A stretch of DNA of 17,557 nucleotides from contig DXZL01000022.1 of assembly GCA_019419725.1 (NCBI GenBank), positions 1-17,557 on the forward strand, read 5' to 3'. The notes beneath the pieces are model-generated. The model ran no database searches and had not been told where the DNA came from. It saw only the letters and a program-made list of their open reading frames with translations. The translations under genes and the position numbers were made by a program. Each line of letters starts with the position of its first letter. Position 1 is the first letter of the stretch. Source of the DNA: Veillonella sp. (GTDB lineage Bacteria > Bacillota > Negativicutes > Veillonellales > Veillonellaceae). This document shows, piece by piece, positions 6,764 through 14,490 of the stretch.

Positions 6764-8709
6764 TATTTAACCACACTTCCTGCTGGTAAAGATTCGATAT
6801 TTGTTACTTCTAAATGTTCTTCCCAATCAGATGCAGACAAAATCATGCCATAAGACTCGATACCCATCATCTTCTTAGGAGCCAAGTTAGACAAATAAAT
6901 TACTTTTTTACCAACCATAGCTTCTGGCTCGTAATATTGAGAGATACCACTTAATACTGTGCGTTCTTCAATACCGATATCCAATACAAACTTCAATAAT
7001 TTCTTGGACTTAGGAACCTTTTCACAGCTTACAACTTTTGCTACTCGAAGATCGAGTTTTTCGAAGTCATCGTACGTAATATTTTCTTTCAATGGTGGAA
7101 TATTAGATGTGTCTACAGAGTTTTCAACTTCCTCTTTAGCAACCACTTCTACCATTTCCGGGATTTCAAAACGTGGATAGATAGGATCGCCTTTTACAAC
7201 CTTTGTACCTGTTGGCAATGCGCCCCAAGTTTTAGCGTCTTCTAATGTAGCCTCACCAAAACCTGTAAGACCTAATTGTTCCCAAATCTTTGGAGCACCT
7301 ACAGGGATAACAGGGCTTACTAAGATTGCAATGATACGCAATGCTTCCGCTAAATGATACATAGCAGATTGCAAGCGCGCTTTATCATGAGCATCTTCAG
7401 ATTTAGCCAATACCCAAGGCATTGTTTCATCAATGTATTTATTCATGCGACCAATAAAGGACCATACAGTTTTGATAGCTTTATTAAGCTCCATATTTTC
7501 CATGGATTCTTCAAAATCTTTTGCAGTTTGAACGGCTAATGTAGATACATCACGATCCAAATCATCCATATCATCGCATTTTGTAATCACACCACCATGG
7601 TATTTTTCAATCATCGCAATAGTACGATTCAATAAGTTACCTAAATCATTAGATAAATCTGCATTAATTTTTGTAACGAAGTTAGGTAACGTAAAGTTGC
7701 CGTCATTACCTAACGTAATCTCGCTTAATAAGTAATAACGCAAAGAATCTGCACCATATGTATCAATCAATGGGATTGGGTCAATAACATTCCCCAAAGA
7801 TTTACTCATCTTTGTACCGTCAACGATCATCCAACCATGTCCAAATACCTTTTTAGGTAATGGTAACTCAAGGCTCATGAGCATCATAGGCCAAATAATT
7901 GTATGGAAACGTACGATTTCCTTACCTACTAAATGGAGATCTGCTGGCCAGTATCTTTTGTATAATTCACCATCCCCATCAAATGGAGATAGTGCACTAA
8001 TATAGTTTACTAATGCATCGAACCAAACATACACAACATGTTTAGGATCAAATGGAACCTTGATTCCCCAATCAAAGGATGTACGAGAAACAGCCAAGTC
8101 TTCAAGACCTTGTTTTACGAATTGAATCATTTCATTACGCCGAGATTCAGGTTGAATAAAATCAGGGTTTTCTTCGATGAATTTCAACCATTGATCTGTA
8201 TATTTAGCGAGTTTAAAGAAGTAGCTTTCCTCTTTAACCTTCTCTACAGGGCGGCCACAATCTGGGCAAGTATGATTTTCACCAAGCTTTTGTTCAGTCC
8301 AGAATGTTTCACAAGGTGTGCAATACCAACCTTCATATTCAGCCTTGTAAATATCGCCTTTTTTATAAGCTTTTGTGAAGAGTTCTTGCACTACCTTTTC
8401 ATGGCGTTCATCAGTAGTGCGAATGAAGTCATCGTTAGAGATATGCATCTTTTCCCATAATGCTTTAAAGCCATTTACGATATTCGTAGTGTATTCAAGA
8501 GGTGTAATACCTTGCGCTTCTGCAGCGCGTTGAATTTTTTGACCATGTTCATCAGAACCAGTCAAGAAACGTACATCATAACCAGCCAAACGTTTGAATC
8601 GAGCAATTGTATCAGCTACAGATGTACAATACGTATGACCAATGTGCAACTTAGCACTTGGATAATAAATTGGTGTCGTAATATAATACGTTTTTTTTGT
8701 GTCTCCCAT
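6763..8709 (-). CDS. metG: Methionyl-tRNA synthetase
   Basis: Charges tRNA-Met (initiator and elongator) with methionine in the cytoplasm. The 648-residue protein is a class I synthetase: HIGH motif at 22-25, KMSKS at 300-304, and a zinc knuckle with C130/C133 and C148/C151 in the connective region. The anticodon-binding helical domain spans about 350-500. From about 545 to the end there is a Trbp111-like EMAP/OB-fold tRNA-binding domain (DLRVAKVVSCEKVPKSKKLL), which in this family mediates dimerisation and tRNA affinity. The ATG at 8709 has a strong GAAGGAGGC ribosome site 5-6 nt upstream. It is separated by 34 nt from rsmI. No T-box leader is visible, in keeping with expression from the operon. 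Confidence 0.98.
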   Translation of the reverse strand: MGDTKKTYYITTPIYYPSAKLHIGHTYCTSVADTIARFKRLAGYDVRFLTGSDEHGQKIQRAAEAQGITPLEYTTNIVNGFKALWEKMHISNDDFIRTTDERHEKVVQELFTKAYKKGDIYKAEYEGWYCTPCETFWTEQKLGENHTCPDCGRPVEKVKEESYFFKLAKYTDQWLKFIEENPDFIQPESRRNEMIQFVKQGLEDLAVSRTSFDWGIKVPFDPKHVVYVWFDALVNYISALSPFDGDGELYKRYWPADLHLVGKEIVRFHTIIWPMMLMSLELPLPKKVFGHGWMIVDGTKMSKSLGNVIDPIPLIDTYGADSLRYYLLSEITLGNDGNFTLPNFVTKINADLSNDLGNLLNRTIAMIEKYHGGVITKCDDMDDLDRDVSTLAVQTAKDFEESMENMELNKAIKTVWSFIGRMNKYIDETMPWVLAKSEDAHDKARLQSAMYHLAEALRIIAILVSPVIPVGAPKIWEQLGLTGFGEATLEDAKTWGALPTGTKVVKGDPIYPRFEIPEMVEVVAKEEVENSVDTSNIPPLKENITYDDFEKLDLRVAKVVSCEKVPKSKKLLKFVLDIGIEERTVLSGISQYYEPEAMVGKKVIYLSNLAPKKMMGIESYGMILSASDWEEHLEVTNIESLPAGSVVK

Positions 8710-8724
8710 GATGAGCCTCCTTCT

Positions 8725-8744
8725 AACCTTCGAATGGGAAGGTT
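8725..8744 (-). repeat. Small hairpin at the rsmI-metG junction
   Basis: AACCTTC (8725-8731) and GAAGGTT (8738-8744) form a 7-bp stem with a 6-nt loop. It begins at the last base of the rsmI stop codon and ends 2 nt before the metG ribosome site. There is no T run after it, so it is not a typical terminator. It could protect an mRNA end or modulate metG translation. Confidence 0.4.
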
Positions 8745-9592
8745 TAACGTTCTACAATATTATATACATCCCGGCGGGAAACGTTAAAACGCTTTGCCAC
8801 CTGGCGAATTGCTTCTTTTTTAGGTATCCCTGTTTCTACAAGGGCTTGTACAGCATCTACATACGATACTGGTTCATCCGAAACAGCACTAGCATCAGAC
8901 TCTACTGTATCAGCACCACTTACAATGAGGACGAATTCCCCTTTATACGTGAGCTGTTCCAAATCATTTACAAGGCTCTCTAAATCGGTGCGCACAAAGG
9001 TTTCAAACTTCTTTGTCAATTCTCTTGCCACCGTGATAGATCGATTGCCAAAGGCTTCATACATATCTTGTAAGACCTCTTGCAAACGATGAGGTGCTTC
9101 ATAAAACATCAAGGTTCCCGTTACTTGTGAAAGTCGCTGTAGTTCTTCAACCCGATGTTTGCCCCGTTTAGGTAAGAATCCGGCAAAGGCAAAGGATTTA
9201 GTATCTAAGCCTGATGCAATAAGCGCTGTTAATGCCGCATTAGCACCTGGCAGTGGTACCACCGTTATACCTTCTTCAATAGCTTTTGTTACTAGGTCAG
9301 CCCCTGGATCAGATATAGCCGGCATGCCTGCATCACTAACGCAAGCAATAGACTGCCCTTCTAACAAAAGCTCTATAATATAAGCACCTTTTTCCTCCTT
9401 ATTATGTTCATGATAAGAAATCAAAGGCTTCTTAATGTCAAAATGTTTTAATAATATGCCTGTATGGCGCGTATCTTCGGCAGCGATAGCATCTACTTCA
9501 CCTAAGATACGAACTGCCCGATAGGTCATATCTTCTAAATTACCTATTGGTGTAGGCACTAAATATAAGATGCCCCATTCGTTATCGTTCAT
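8744..9592 (-). CDS. rsmI: 16S rRNA (cytidine(1402)-2'-O)-methyltransferase RsmI
   Basis: RsmI 2'-O-methylates C1402 in the decoding centre of 16S rRNA using S-adenosylmethionine. The protein (282 residues from this start) shows the family blocks LYLVPTPIGNLEDMTYRA (9-26), AEDTRHTG (38-45), SDAGMPAISDPG (86-97), PLPGANAALTAL (113-124) and FYEAPHRL (163-170). The last 40 residues (SYVDAVQALVETGIPKKEAIRQVAKRF...) form the C-terminal helix-turn-helix-like domain of long RsmI proteins. The frame stays open 14 codons further to 9634. I prefer the ATG at 9592 because the homologous N-terminus begins there and AAAGGAGGTG lies upstream, though at a long spacing of about 12 nt. From 9592 the gene overlaps trmN6 by 11 nt. 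Its position before metG matches yabC of B. subtilis. Confidence 0.95.
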   Translation of the reverse strand: MNDNEWGILYLVPTPIGNLEDMTYRAVRILGEVDAIAAEDTRHTGILLKHFDIKKPLISYHEHNKEEKGAYIIELLLEGQSIACVSDAGMPAISDPGADLVTKAIEEGITVVPLPGANAALTALIASGLDTKSFAFAGFLPKRGKHRVEELQRLSQVTGTLMFYEAPHRLQEVLQDMYEAFGNRSITVARELTKKFETFVRTDLESLVNDLEQLTYKGEFVLIVSGADTVESDASAVSDEPVSYVDAVQALVETGIPKKEAIRQVAKRFNVSRRDVYNIVER

Positions 9593-10307
9593 ACCAAGAG
9601 GACACCTCCTTTGTGTACACATTAGGCTTCTCATAAACGATTAGTGGTGGCTCTAACACAAGCCCAGCCTGACCTTGATAGAGAGCCTCTATTAGTACAA
9701 GTTTCGCAGGTTTATCTATCATACCGTGAATAAAGCGAATTCGCTTAGCTTGAAAGTTAGCTATTTCTAGTTCATGCAGCACATATTGTAAACGACTAGC
9801 ACTATAAATCATCCACAAACGACCTTTACACTTGATAAAGGACTGTACAGCTTTCAAAACCTCATCCAATGTTGTATGTCCATCATGAAGTGCCAAAGCC
9901 CGCTCTTCAGACGTAGGCTTTGCACCGCTTTCACAGTCATAAAAAGGGGGATTTACAATAACACCATCAAATGGTTTGTCCTGTACATCGCGATACGATA
10001 TGTGCCGATAATCGCTACATACCATAGTTACCACATCTTGTTTGTGATTGTGAGCTACACTGCGCTGAGCTAACTCGATAAGAGTTTTATTAATATCAAT
10101 GCCCGTTATGTGGCCTGCCCCTAAGGACGTACCTATGAGCGGCATAACACCTGTTCCCGTGCCAAGATCAACATAGGAATGACGACCATTGAACTGGCAA
10201 AAGTGAATGAGCGCAATGGCATCAAAGGAAAAGCGAAACATATCCGTCCGTTGATATATTTGTAATCCATCTATAATTAAATCATCAAGTCGTTCTTGAT
10301 CATTCAT
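9582..10307 (-). CDS. trmN6: tRNA1(Val) (adenine(37)-N6)-methyltransferase family protein (YabB/TrmN6)
   Basis: A 241-residue class I SAM-dependent methyltransferase. Motif I is DLGTGTG (47-53), the acidic motif II residue is near D71 in GIDINKT, and motif IV is NPPF (119-122), the signature of N6-adenine and related base methyltransferases. The N-terminal DGLQIYQRTDMFRFSFDAIAL is characteristic of the YfiC/YabB family, which methylates A37 of tRNA1(Val) in E. coli. The start ATG overlaps the ricT stop by 8 nt, with GAGGTGG upstream. Its place between ricT and rsmI equals that of yabB in B. subtilis. The fold is certain; the exact tRNA target is carried over from the family. Confidence 0.88.
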   Translation of the reverse strand: MNDQERLDDLIIDGLQIYQRTDMFRFSFDAIALIHFCQFNGRHSYVDLGTGTGVMPLIGTSLGAGHITGIDINKTLIELAQRSVAHNHKQDVVTMVCSDYRHISYRDVQDKPFDGVIVNPPFYDCESGAKPTSEERALALHDGHTTLDEVLKAVQSFIKCKGRLWMIYSASRLQYVLHELEIANFQAKRIRFIHGMIDKPAKLVLIEALYQGQAGLVLEPPLIVYEKPNVYTKEVSSWYER

Positions 10308-11145
10308 CAGGCAATGCCACCTCGGACCATTTTAAATCGATAGTGCGACCCGCTTCAAGCTGTACCTTCACAGTATGTTTATGGTGATTTACCTTTAAGA
10401 CCTTACCAATACCTTCATCGGTAACGACCTCTTTACCAATTCCAGGAGGTGCTACATCTTGAGGAGCTTGAGGGCGTTCCTTTTTCACATATAGGTCGCC
10501 ACCCTTTTTATATAAATCATCTTCATAGTTAAGACAGCACATTAAACGACCGCATACACCAGAGATTTTTGTAGGGTTTAGGCTCAAATTTTGATCCTTA
10601 GCCATGCGAATTGATACGGGTGTGAAGTCACCTAAGAAATTAGAGCAACATAAAGGTCGACCACAAGCGCCGATACCATTTAGAACCTTAGCCTCATCTC
10701 GAACGCCTACTTGGCGTAACTCAATACGTGTTCTAAATACGGTGGCTAAATCCTTAACAAGCTCACGGAAGTCGATACGACCATCTGCTGTAAAGAAGAA
10801 TATAATTTTATTCATATCAAATGTGTATTCCACATTGATAAGTTTCATAGGTAACTTACGTTTACCAATTTTTTCGAGACAAATTTCAAAGGCTTTTTCT
10901 TCCCGTTCTTTATTCTTCTCGATTTGTTTTAAATCTTTTGGTGTTGCCTTTCTAATAACAGGCTTAACAGGAGCTACAACAGTATCTTCAAAGACCTCTT
11001 TAGGTCCGATCACAACAGTACCGTATTCGACGCCACGTGCCGTCTCAACGATAACCCCATCACCAACGGATAGTTCTAATTGTTCAGGCAGAAAATAGTA
11101 AATCTTCCCCGCCTTTTTAAAGCGTACGCCAACTATGGTTAGCAT
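10300..11145 (-). CDS. ricT: PSP1-domain protein RicT (YaaT)
   Basis: In B. subtilis RicT joins RicA (YmcA) and RicF (YlbF) in an iron-sulphur complex that directs RNase Y processing of polycistronic mRNAs and affects biofilm and sporulation decisions. The 281-residue product has the PSP1 domain, with cysteines in two matching clusters: ACGRPLCC (C161, C166, C167) and VCGRLMCC (C198, C203, C204). These correspond to the conserved cluster-binding cysteines of the family. A basic, charged helix spans about 68-97. The ATG directly follows the holB stop (TAAATG) with GGAGGAGG inside the holB end, so translation is coupled. No RicA or RicF gene is in the window. An RNase Y adaptor role in this organism is inferred. 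Confidence 0.93.
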   Translation of the reverse strand: MLTIVGVRFKKAGKIYYFLPEQLELSVGDGVIVETARGVEYGTVVIGPKEVFEDTVVAPVKPVIRKATPKDLKQIEKNKEREEKAFEICLEKIGKRKLPMKLINVEYTFDMNKIIFFFTADGRIDFRELVKDLATVFRTRIELRQVGVRDEAKVLNGIGACGRPLCCSNFLGDFTPVSIRMAKDQNLSLNPTKISGVCGRLMCCLNYEDDLYKKGGDLYVKKERPQAPQDVAPPGIGKEVVTDEGIGKVLKVNHHKHTVKVQLEAGRTIDLKWSEVALPDE

Positions 11146-12186
11146 TTAGTCCTCCTCCCGAGCATCATGAAGGGCGATACAAAGACCGTCCACCACGAGA
11201 GCGGTTTTTATATGTAAACGCAAAGCCCGTTCTGCTTGCAATGTTTCAGTAATCACCTTATTCAAAGCTTGCATAGACCAGCGCGGTAATAATCGTAATA
11301 ATTGAGTTTTGTACATAGGTACTTGTAATTGTCCGTCTTGAGCCCCCATTTTAAGAGACATCATATCTCTACTTACAAGACGTAACCAATGCATCAATTC
11401 TGTTAGACTTTCACGAGGTAAGCTTTCACAAGCTAGAGAAATCATAGAAAACCATCTTGTTTCAAAAGCGAGCATGTCCATTACCTTAACAGCTAACTCT
11501 AGCATTTCAATGCGACCTTGAGTAGCCAATTTTTCCACTAACTGTGGATTGCCATGACCGGCTAACAAAGCCTGCTCAATATCACCTGTGATGCCACGTG
11601 CCACAAGTGCCGTGCGAATCGTATCTACATCAACACTGTTAAAACCAACGCCCATACATCTTGAAACGATGGTCGGCAATACGGTGTTAATTTTATTCGT
11701 AATAATGATGAAATACACCTGTTCTGGCGGTTCTTCAATGGTTTTTAACATAGCATTTGCCATGACTGCGTTAGCCGTATGAAAATCCTCTACAATAACT
11801 ACGCGGTTACCATTACCTGCTACTGACAGATGATCTTGCAATAAGGAATACCACTGTTCCACCTTTAAGGTCGTCTTCATAGGACGAATCCAAAAGGCAT
11901 CCCCCTTATCCATATAGATAGGCAAACCTTCTGCTTCAATACGTTTTTCGGTCTCACCATTAGCAAGACGTGCTTCTTTAACGTCAGCTAAATACGATTC
12001 TCCCTTGGGTTGAGAGAATACTTGACGTCCTAATAATAAGGATGCCAAACCGATTGCCATATCTAGCTTGCCAAGACCTGCTTCACCATAAAACAAAAGG
12101 CTATGTGGCAATGCATTGCGACTTACAAGTTCCGATAGGTGTGCCTTGATCGAATCTTGACCAATTATAGAATCAAAATATGTCAT
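11146..12186 (-). CDS. holB: DNA polymerase III delta' subunit
   Basis: Delta' is the stator of the clamp loader that places the beta clamp on primed DNA. From the preferred start the product is 346 residues: AAA+ core with GEAGLGKL (34-41), a Walker A with Leu in place of Ser/Thr as is usual for delta', VVIVEDFH near 129-136, LKTIEEPPEQVYFI (147-160) and the SRC motif (175-177). The C-terminal helical collar domain follows. The zinc module with four cysteines normally found after Walker A is absent: residues 41-176 contain no cysteine. I chose the ATG at 12186 because AGGAGGGG lies just upstream and the homologous region starts there; a TTG at 12201 would begin upstream of that ribosome site. 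It is the first gene of the six-gene operon ending in tatD. Confidence 0.92.
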   Translation of the reverse strand: MTYFDSIIGQDSIKAHLSELVSRNALPHSLLFYGEAGLGKLDMAIGLASLLLGRQVFSQPKGESYLADVKEARLANGETEKRIEAEGLPIYMDKGDAFWIRPMKTTLKVEQWYSLLQDHLSVAGNGNRVVIVEDFHTANAVMANAMLKTIEEPPEQVYFIIITNKINTVLPTIVSRCMGVGFNSVDVDTIRTALVARGITGDIEQALLAGHGNPQLVEKLATQGRIEMLELAVKVMDMLAFETRWFSMISLACESLPRESLTELMHWLRLVSRDMMSLKMGAQDGQLQVPMYKTQLLRLLPRWSMQALNKVITETLQAERALRLHIKTALVVDGLCIALHDAREED

Positions 12187-12219
12187 AGCCCCTCCTATCA
12201 ATACATGCTCAATATTAAT

Positions 12220-12225
12220 ATTATA
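12220..12225 (-). promoter_or_regulatory. Candidate -10 element for the holB-tatD operon
   Basis: TATAAT on the minus strand (12225-12220) lies between the tmk terminator and the holB ribosome site. Transcription would start near 12213, giving a leader of about 27 nt. No good -35 hexamer is seen at 16-18 nt spacing (TTTTAA at best). The 12-bp palindrome AATATTAATATT (12211-12222) overlaps the element. A promoter is expected here because the hairpin just upstream should stop transcription from tmk. Confidence 0.5.
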
Positions 12226-12229
12226 TAAG

Positions 12230-12256
12230 AAAAAGGCGACTTTTAAAAGAGTCGCC
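12230..12256 (-). terminator. Rho-independent terminator after tmk
   Basis: GGCGACT (12235-12241) pairs with AGTCGCC (12250-12256), with partial A/T pairing continuing inside the loop. On the minus strand a run of five T follows (12234-12230). The hairpin begins 5 nt after the tmk stop codon. Confidence 0.85.
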
Positions 12257-12261
12257 CTATC

Positions 12262-12948
12262 CTAAGGTAGTAGATTTACTACTGCTTGATATACATCGTT
12301 ATGAATTTCTTCAATGGTGCGCAATGCATATTGACTGGAATCATCTTTTGTAGCACAAGGAATTCGGTGCCATTGATAGCGTTCTACTAGCTCTTCATAG
12401 GCATCGTGAACAGCTACTAAATATTGATGATTTCCTTCATGAATATCCCCTGTATTACCGCCCGTTTTACCAGTGCGCTCCGCCATAAGGGCTTCACTCA
12501 CTTCGAGAGGCATATCTAAGAGACATACCGCATCAGGTGTGGGCAAAGCAAATTTGTTAAATTCAAAGTCTTCAAGCCAATCTAAAAATGCAGTACGTTC
12601 CTTTGGATCATTGTATTTAACCATTTGGTGTACCATATTAGACGTCGTATAACGATCTGCAATGATGATGCCCCCATTTTTATAGAACTGTTCCCAATCA
12701 GTTCTAAAGGAAGCAAAGCGATCGATAGCGTACATAGAGCTTGCCACATAAGGATTTACATCATGCACATCTTTGCCAAATTCTCCAGCTAGATACATTT
12801 TTATAGGCATAGCAGCACCGCTATCATAATTCGGAAAGCTTACAGATTTAACTGCATGACCTTCCTTGGTTAATCGCTCTACTAATAGTTTAGTTTGCGT
12901 AGCCTTACCGCTGCCATCTCCACCTTCTAGTATGATTAAAGTCCCCAT
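12262..12948 (-). CDS. tmk: Thymidylate kinase (dTMP kinase family)
   Basis: Phosphorylates dTMP to dTDP for DNA synthesis. From the chosen start the product is 228 residues. The P-loop is GGDGSGKAT (9-17), with Ala at the usual Ser/Thr position after the Lys. The DRY motif (98-100) begins DRYTTSNMVHQM, and SVSFPNYDSGAAMPIK (35-50) covers the substrate side. The lid region around 157-172 (ERTGKTGGNTGDIHEG) is glycine-rich and unlike the E. coli type. I place the start at 12948 (MGTLIILEGG), 2 nt past the preceding gene's stop, with AGGAG 5 nt upstream; the frame is open to 12969. It is cotranscribed with the YaaO-type decarboxylase as in B. subtilis yaaO-tmk. A related deoxynucleoside kinase activity is a less likely alternative. 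Confidence 0.88.
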   Translation of the reverse strand: MGTLIILEGGDGSGKATQTKLLVERLTKEGHAVKSVSFPNYDSGAAMPIKMYLAGEFGKDVHDVNPYVASSMYAIDRFASFRTDWEQFYKNGGIIIADRYTTSNMVHQMVKYNDPKERTAFLDWLEDFEFNKFALPTPDAVCLLDMPLEVSEALMAERTGKTGGNTGDIHEGNHQYLVAVHDAYEELVERYQWHRIPCATKDDSSQYALRTIEEIHNDVYQAVVNLLP

Positions 12949-12950
12949 AA

Positions 12951-14432
12951 TTACTCCTGTAACACCCAAATTGTTTCCAATGTCATATCATCAGCCCCAT
13001 TCGGTACATAACCTAGAGCCTTACGCTTCTCTATATATTGTAACACAGACTCACTAATCACTTCACCTACTGCTACACAAGGAATACCTGGAGGATAATA
13101 AGCAATAGTTTCACCTGCTATACGATGAAGTGCGTCTTGTAACCGTACTTGCTCCCGATTGGCATACATAGCATTGCGAGGTGTTACTCTTACAATAGGC
13201 TCAGGCAATACTGCTGAATGTTTGCTAAGATTTTGCAAATTCTCATCCTTTATATTATTTGATTTATAAGATGTACTTAACACCGTATCGCTGATAGCTT
13301 GTACTGCTTGAATAAGAGCCGTTATTGACTCTTTTGTATCACCAATGGTAATGAGTACTAGCACATGATGAGCTTGTACTAACTCCACCTCAATACGATG
13401 GTCTCGTAACATCCGTTCAAACGCAACACCTGTAAGACCTAGTTCTTTAGCATCAATGAGTACCTTGGTACAGTCATAGTTTACTACTCGATCTTCTATG
13501 TCTCTGTATTCCATAGTAGTAATACCAGGGATCTTATGTAATTCACTACGTAAATATAAGCTCAATTCCACGGTTCGACGAATTAGGTCTTCACCTACTG
13601 TAGCCAATTGATGGCGAGCCATATCTAAGGATGCCAAAAAGATATAATTTGGGCTCGTACTTTGTAACATTTGATGCATTTGTGTAATGCGACGTTTATT
13701 AATTCTTTCACCTTGCCCTAATAGCCATGATGTTTGTGTTAATGAGCCTACCGATTTATGCGTACTCTGTGCCACTAAGTCTGCACCTGCTGCAATGGCC
13801 TCGATAGGTAACGTGTTTGAAAATGGTAAATGTGGGCCGTGCGCTTCATCAACAAGAACAATCATGCCTCGTTTATGCGCTTCTTTTACGATATTTACAA
13901 TATCCACACCTACACCATAATAATTTGGATACACTAAGAGAATCGCCTTTGCCTCTGGATTTGCATCCATGGTTTTAACTGCATCGTCCAACGATACACC
14001 TAAAGGAATGCCCCAGTGCTCATCGAATTGGCAATCCATATAGACAGGCTTGGCACCAGATAACACAAGTCCACTAATAACGGAACGATGTGCTTCTCGA
14101 GGAATGATAATCGTTTCATCAGGACCTACAGTGCCCATAATCATCGCTTCAATCAAAGCAGTAGTACCATTAATGGAGAACCAACAATAATCAGCTCTAT
14201 ATAACTGGGCTGTTAAGTCTTGAGCCTCTTTTAATTCACCTTCAGGTTCATGTAAATCATCTAAGGCATACATAACACCTAGGTCATATGGTAATGCCGG
14301 TCCCATCCAGTCTTTTAGTAGTTGAGGTGCTTCTACACCAATCTTATGGCCTGGTGTATGAAAAGGCACAAAATGTTGTTTTTTATATGATTCTAAGGCC
14401 TCTACAAAAGGCATTCTTTCTTGATTACTCAT
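12951..14432 (-). CDS. yaaO: Orn/Lys/Arg decarboxylase family PLP enzyme (YaaO type)
   Basis: A 493-residue fold-type I PLP enzyme that decarboxylates a basic amino acid to a diamine or agmatine. Near the N-terminus FVPFHTPGHK (21-30) is the family signature. Further motifs are FSINGTTALIEA (85-96), PREAHRSV (111-118) with H115 placed to stack on PLP, VDEAHGPH (194-201), and STHKSVGSLTQ (223-233) with K226 as the Schiff-base lysine. The C-terminal domain carries YYPPGIPCVAVGE. Size and motifs match the short YaaO/SpeA type rather than the roughly 700-residue inducible CadA/SpeC type. The ribosome site is CGAGGT at 5-6 nt. It precedes tmk as in B. subtilis. Lysine, ornithine and arginine cannot be told apart here. 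The pth terminator ends only 2-3 nt upstream of the ribosome site. Confidence 0.9.
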   Translation of the reverse strand: MSNQERMPFVEALESYKKQHFVPFHTPGHKIGVEAPQLLKDWMGPALPYDLGVMYALDDLHEPEGELKEAQDLTAQLYRADYCWFSINGTTALIEAMIMGTVGPDETIIIPREAHRSVISGLVLSGAKPVYMDCQFDEHWGIPLGVSLDDAVKTMDANPEAKAILLVYPNYYGVGVDIVNIVKEAHKRGMIVLVDEAHGPHLPFSNTLPIEAIAAGADLVAQSTHKSVGSLTQTSWLLGQGERINKRRITQMHQMLQSTSPNYIFLASLDMARHQLATVGEDLIRRTVELSLYLRSELHKIPGITTMEYRDIEDRVVNYDCTKVLIDAKELGLTGVAFERMLRDHRIEVELVQAHHVLVLITIGDTKESITALIQAVQAISDTVLSTSYKSNNIKDENLQNLSKHSAVLPEPIVRVTPRNAMYANREQVRLQDALHRIAGETIAYYPPGIPCVAVGEVISESVLQYIEKRKALGYVPNGADDMTLETIWVLQE

Positions 14433-14443
14433 ATATACCTCGT

Positions 14444-14476
14444 AAAAAAGGCATGAATCTCAATGAGACTCATGCC
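14444..14476 (-). terminator. Rho-independent terminator between pth and the decarboxylase gene
   Basis: A 12-bp stem with a single A-C mismatch runs from 14450-14461 to 14465-14476 with a 3-nt loop; the outer arm is GGCATGA/TCATGCC. On the minus strand six T follow (14449-14444). It starts 14 nt past the pth stop and ends immediately before the ribosome site of the next gene, so it may also act as an attenuator for that gene. Confidence 0.85.
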
Positions 14477-14490
14477 CTTATGCATGTTAT

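Noticed and set aside
8038..8460. 140-codon plus-strand open frame
   Set aside because: It lies wholly antisense to metG, has no ribosome site or recognisable family, and metG is clearly the coding strand.
9593..9634. N-terminal extension of RsmI (14 extra codons, MRSLMCTQRRCPLG)
   Set aside because: It does not resemble RsmI N-termini, overlaps deeply with trmN6 and would place the AAAGGAGG ribosome site inside the coding region.
10604..11098. 164-codon plus-strand open frame
   Set aside because: Antisense to ricT, whose conserved cysteine clusters show the real reading frame; the composition is low-complexity Ser/Thr-rich as expected of a shadow frame.
12187..12201. TTG start for HolB five codons upstream
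   Set aside because: The TTG precedes the AGGAGGGG ribosome site; the ATG at 12186 follows it and matches the family start.
12949..12969. Seven-codon N-terminal extension of Tmk (MGVTGVI)
   Set aside because: It overlaps the end of the decarboxylase gene; the ATG at 12948 has a properly spaced AGGAG and begins the conserved strand before the P-loop.
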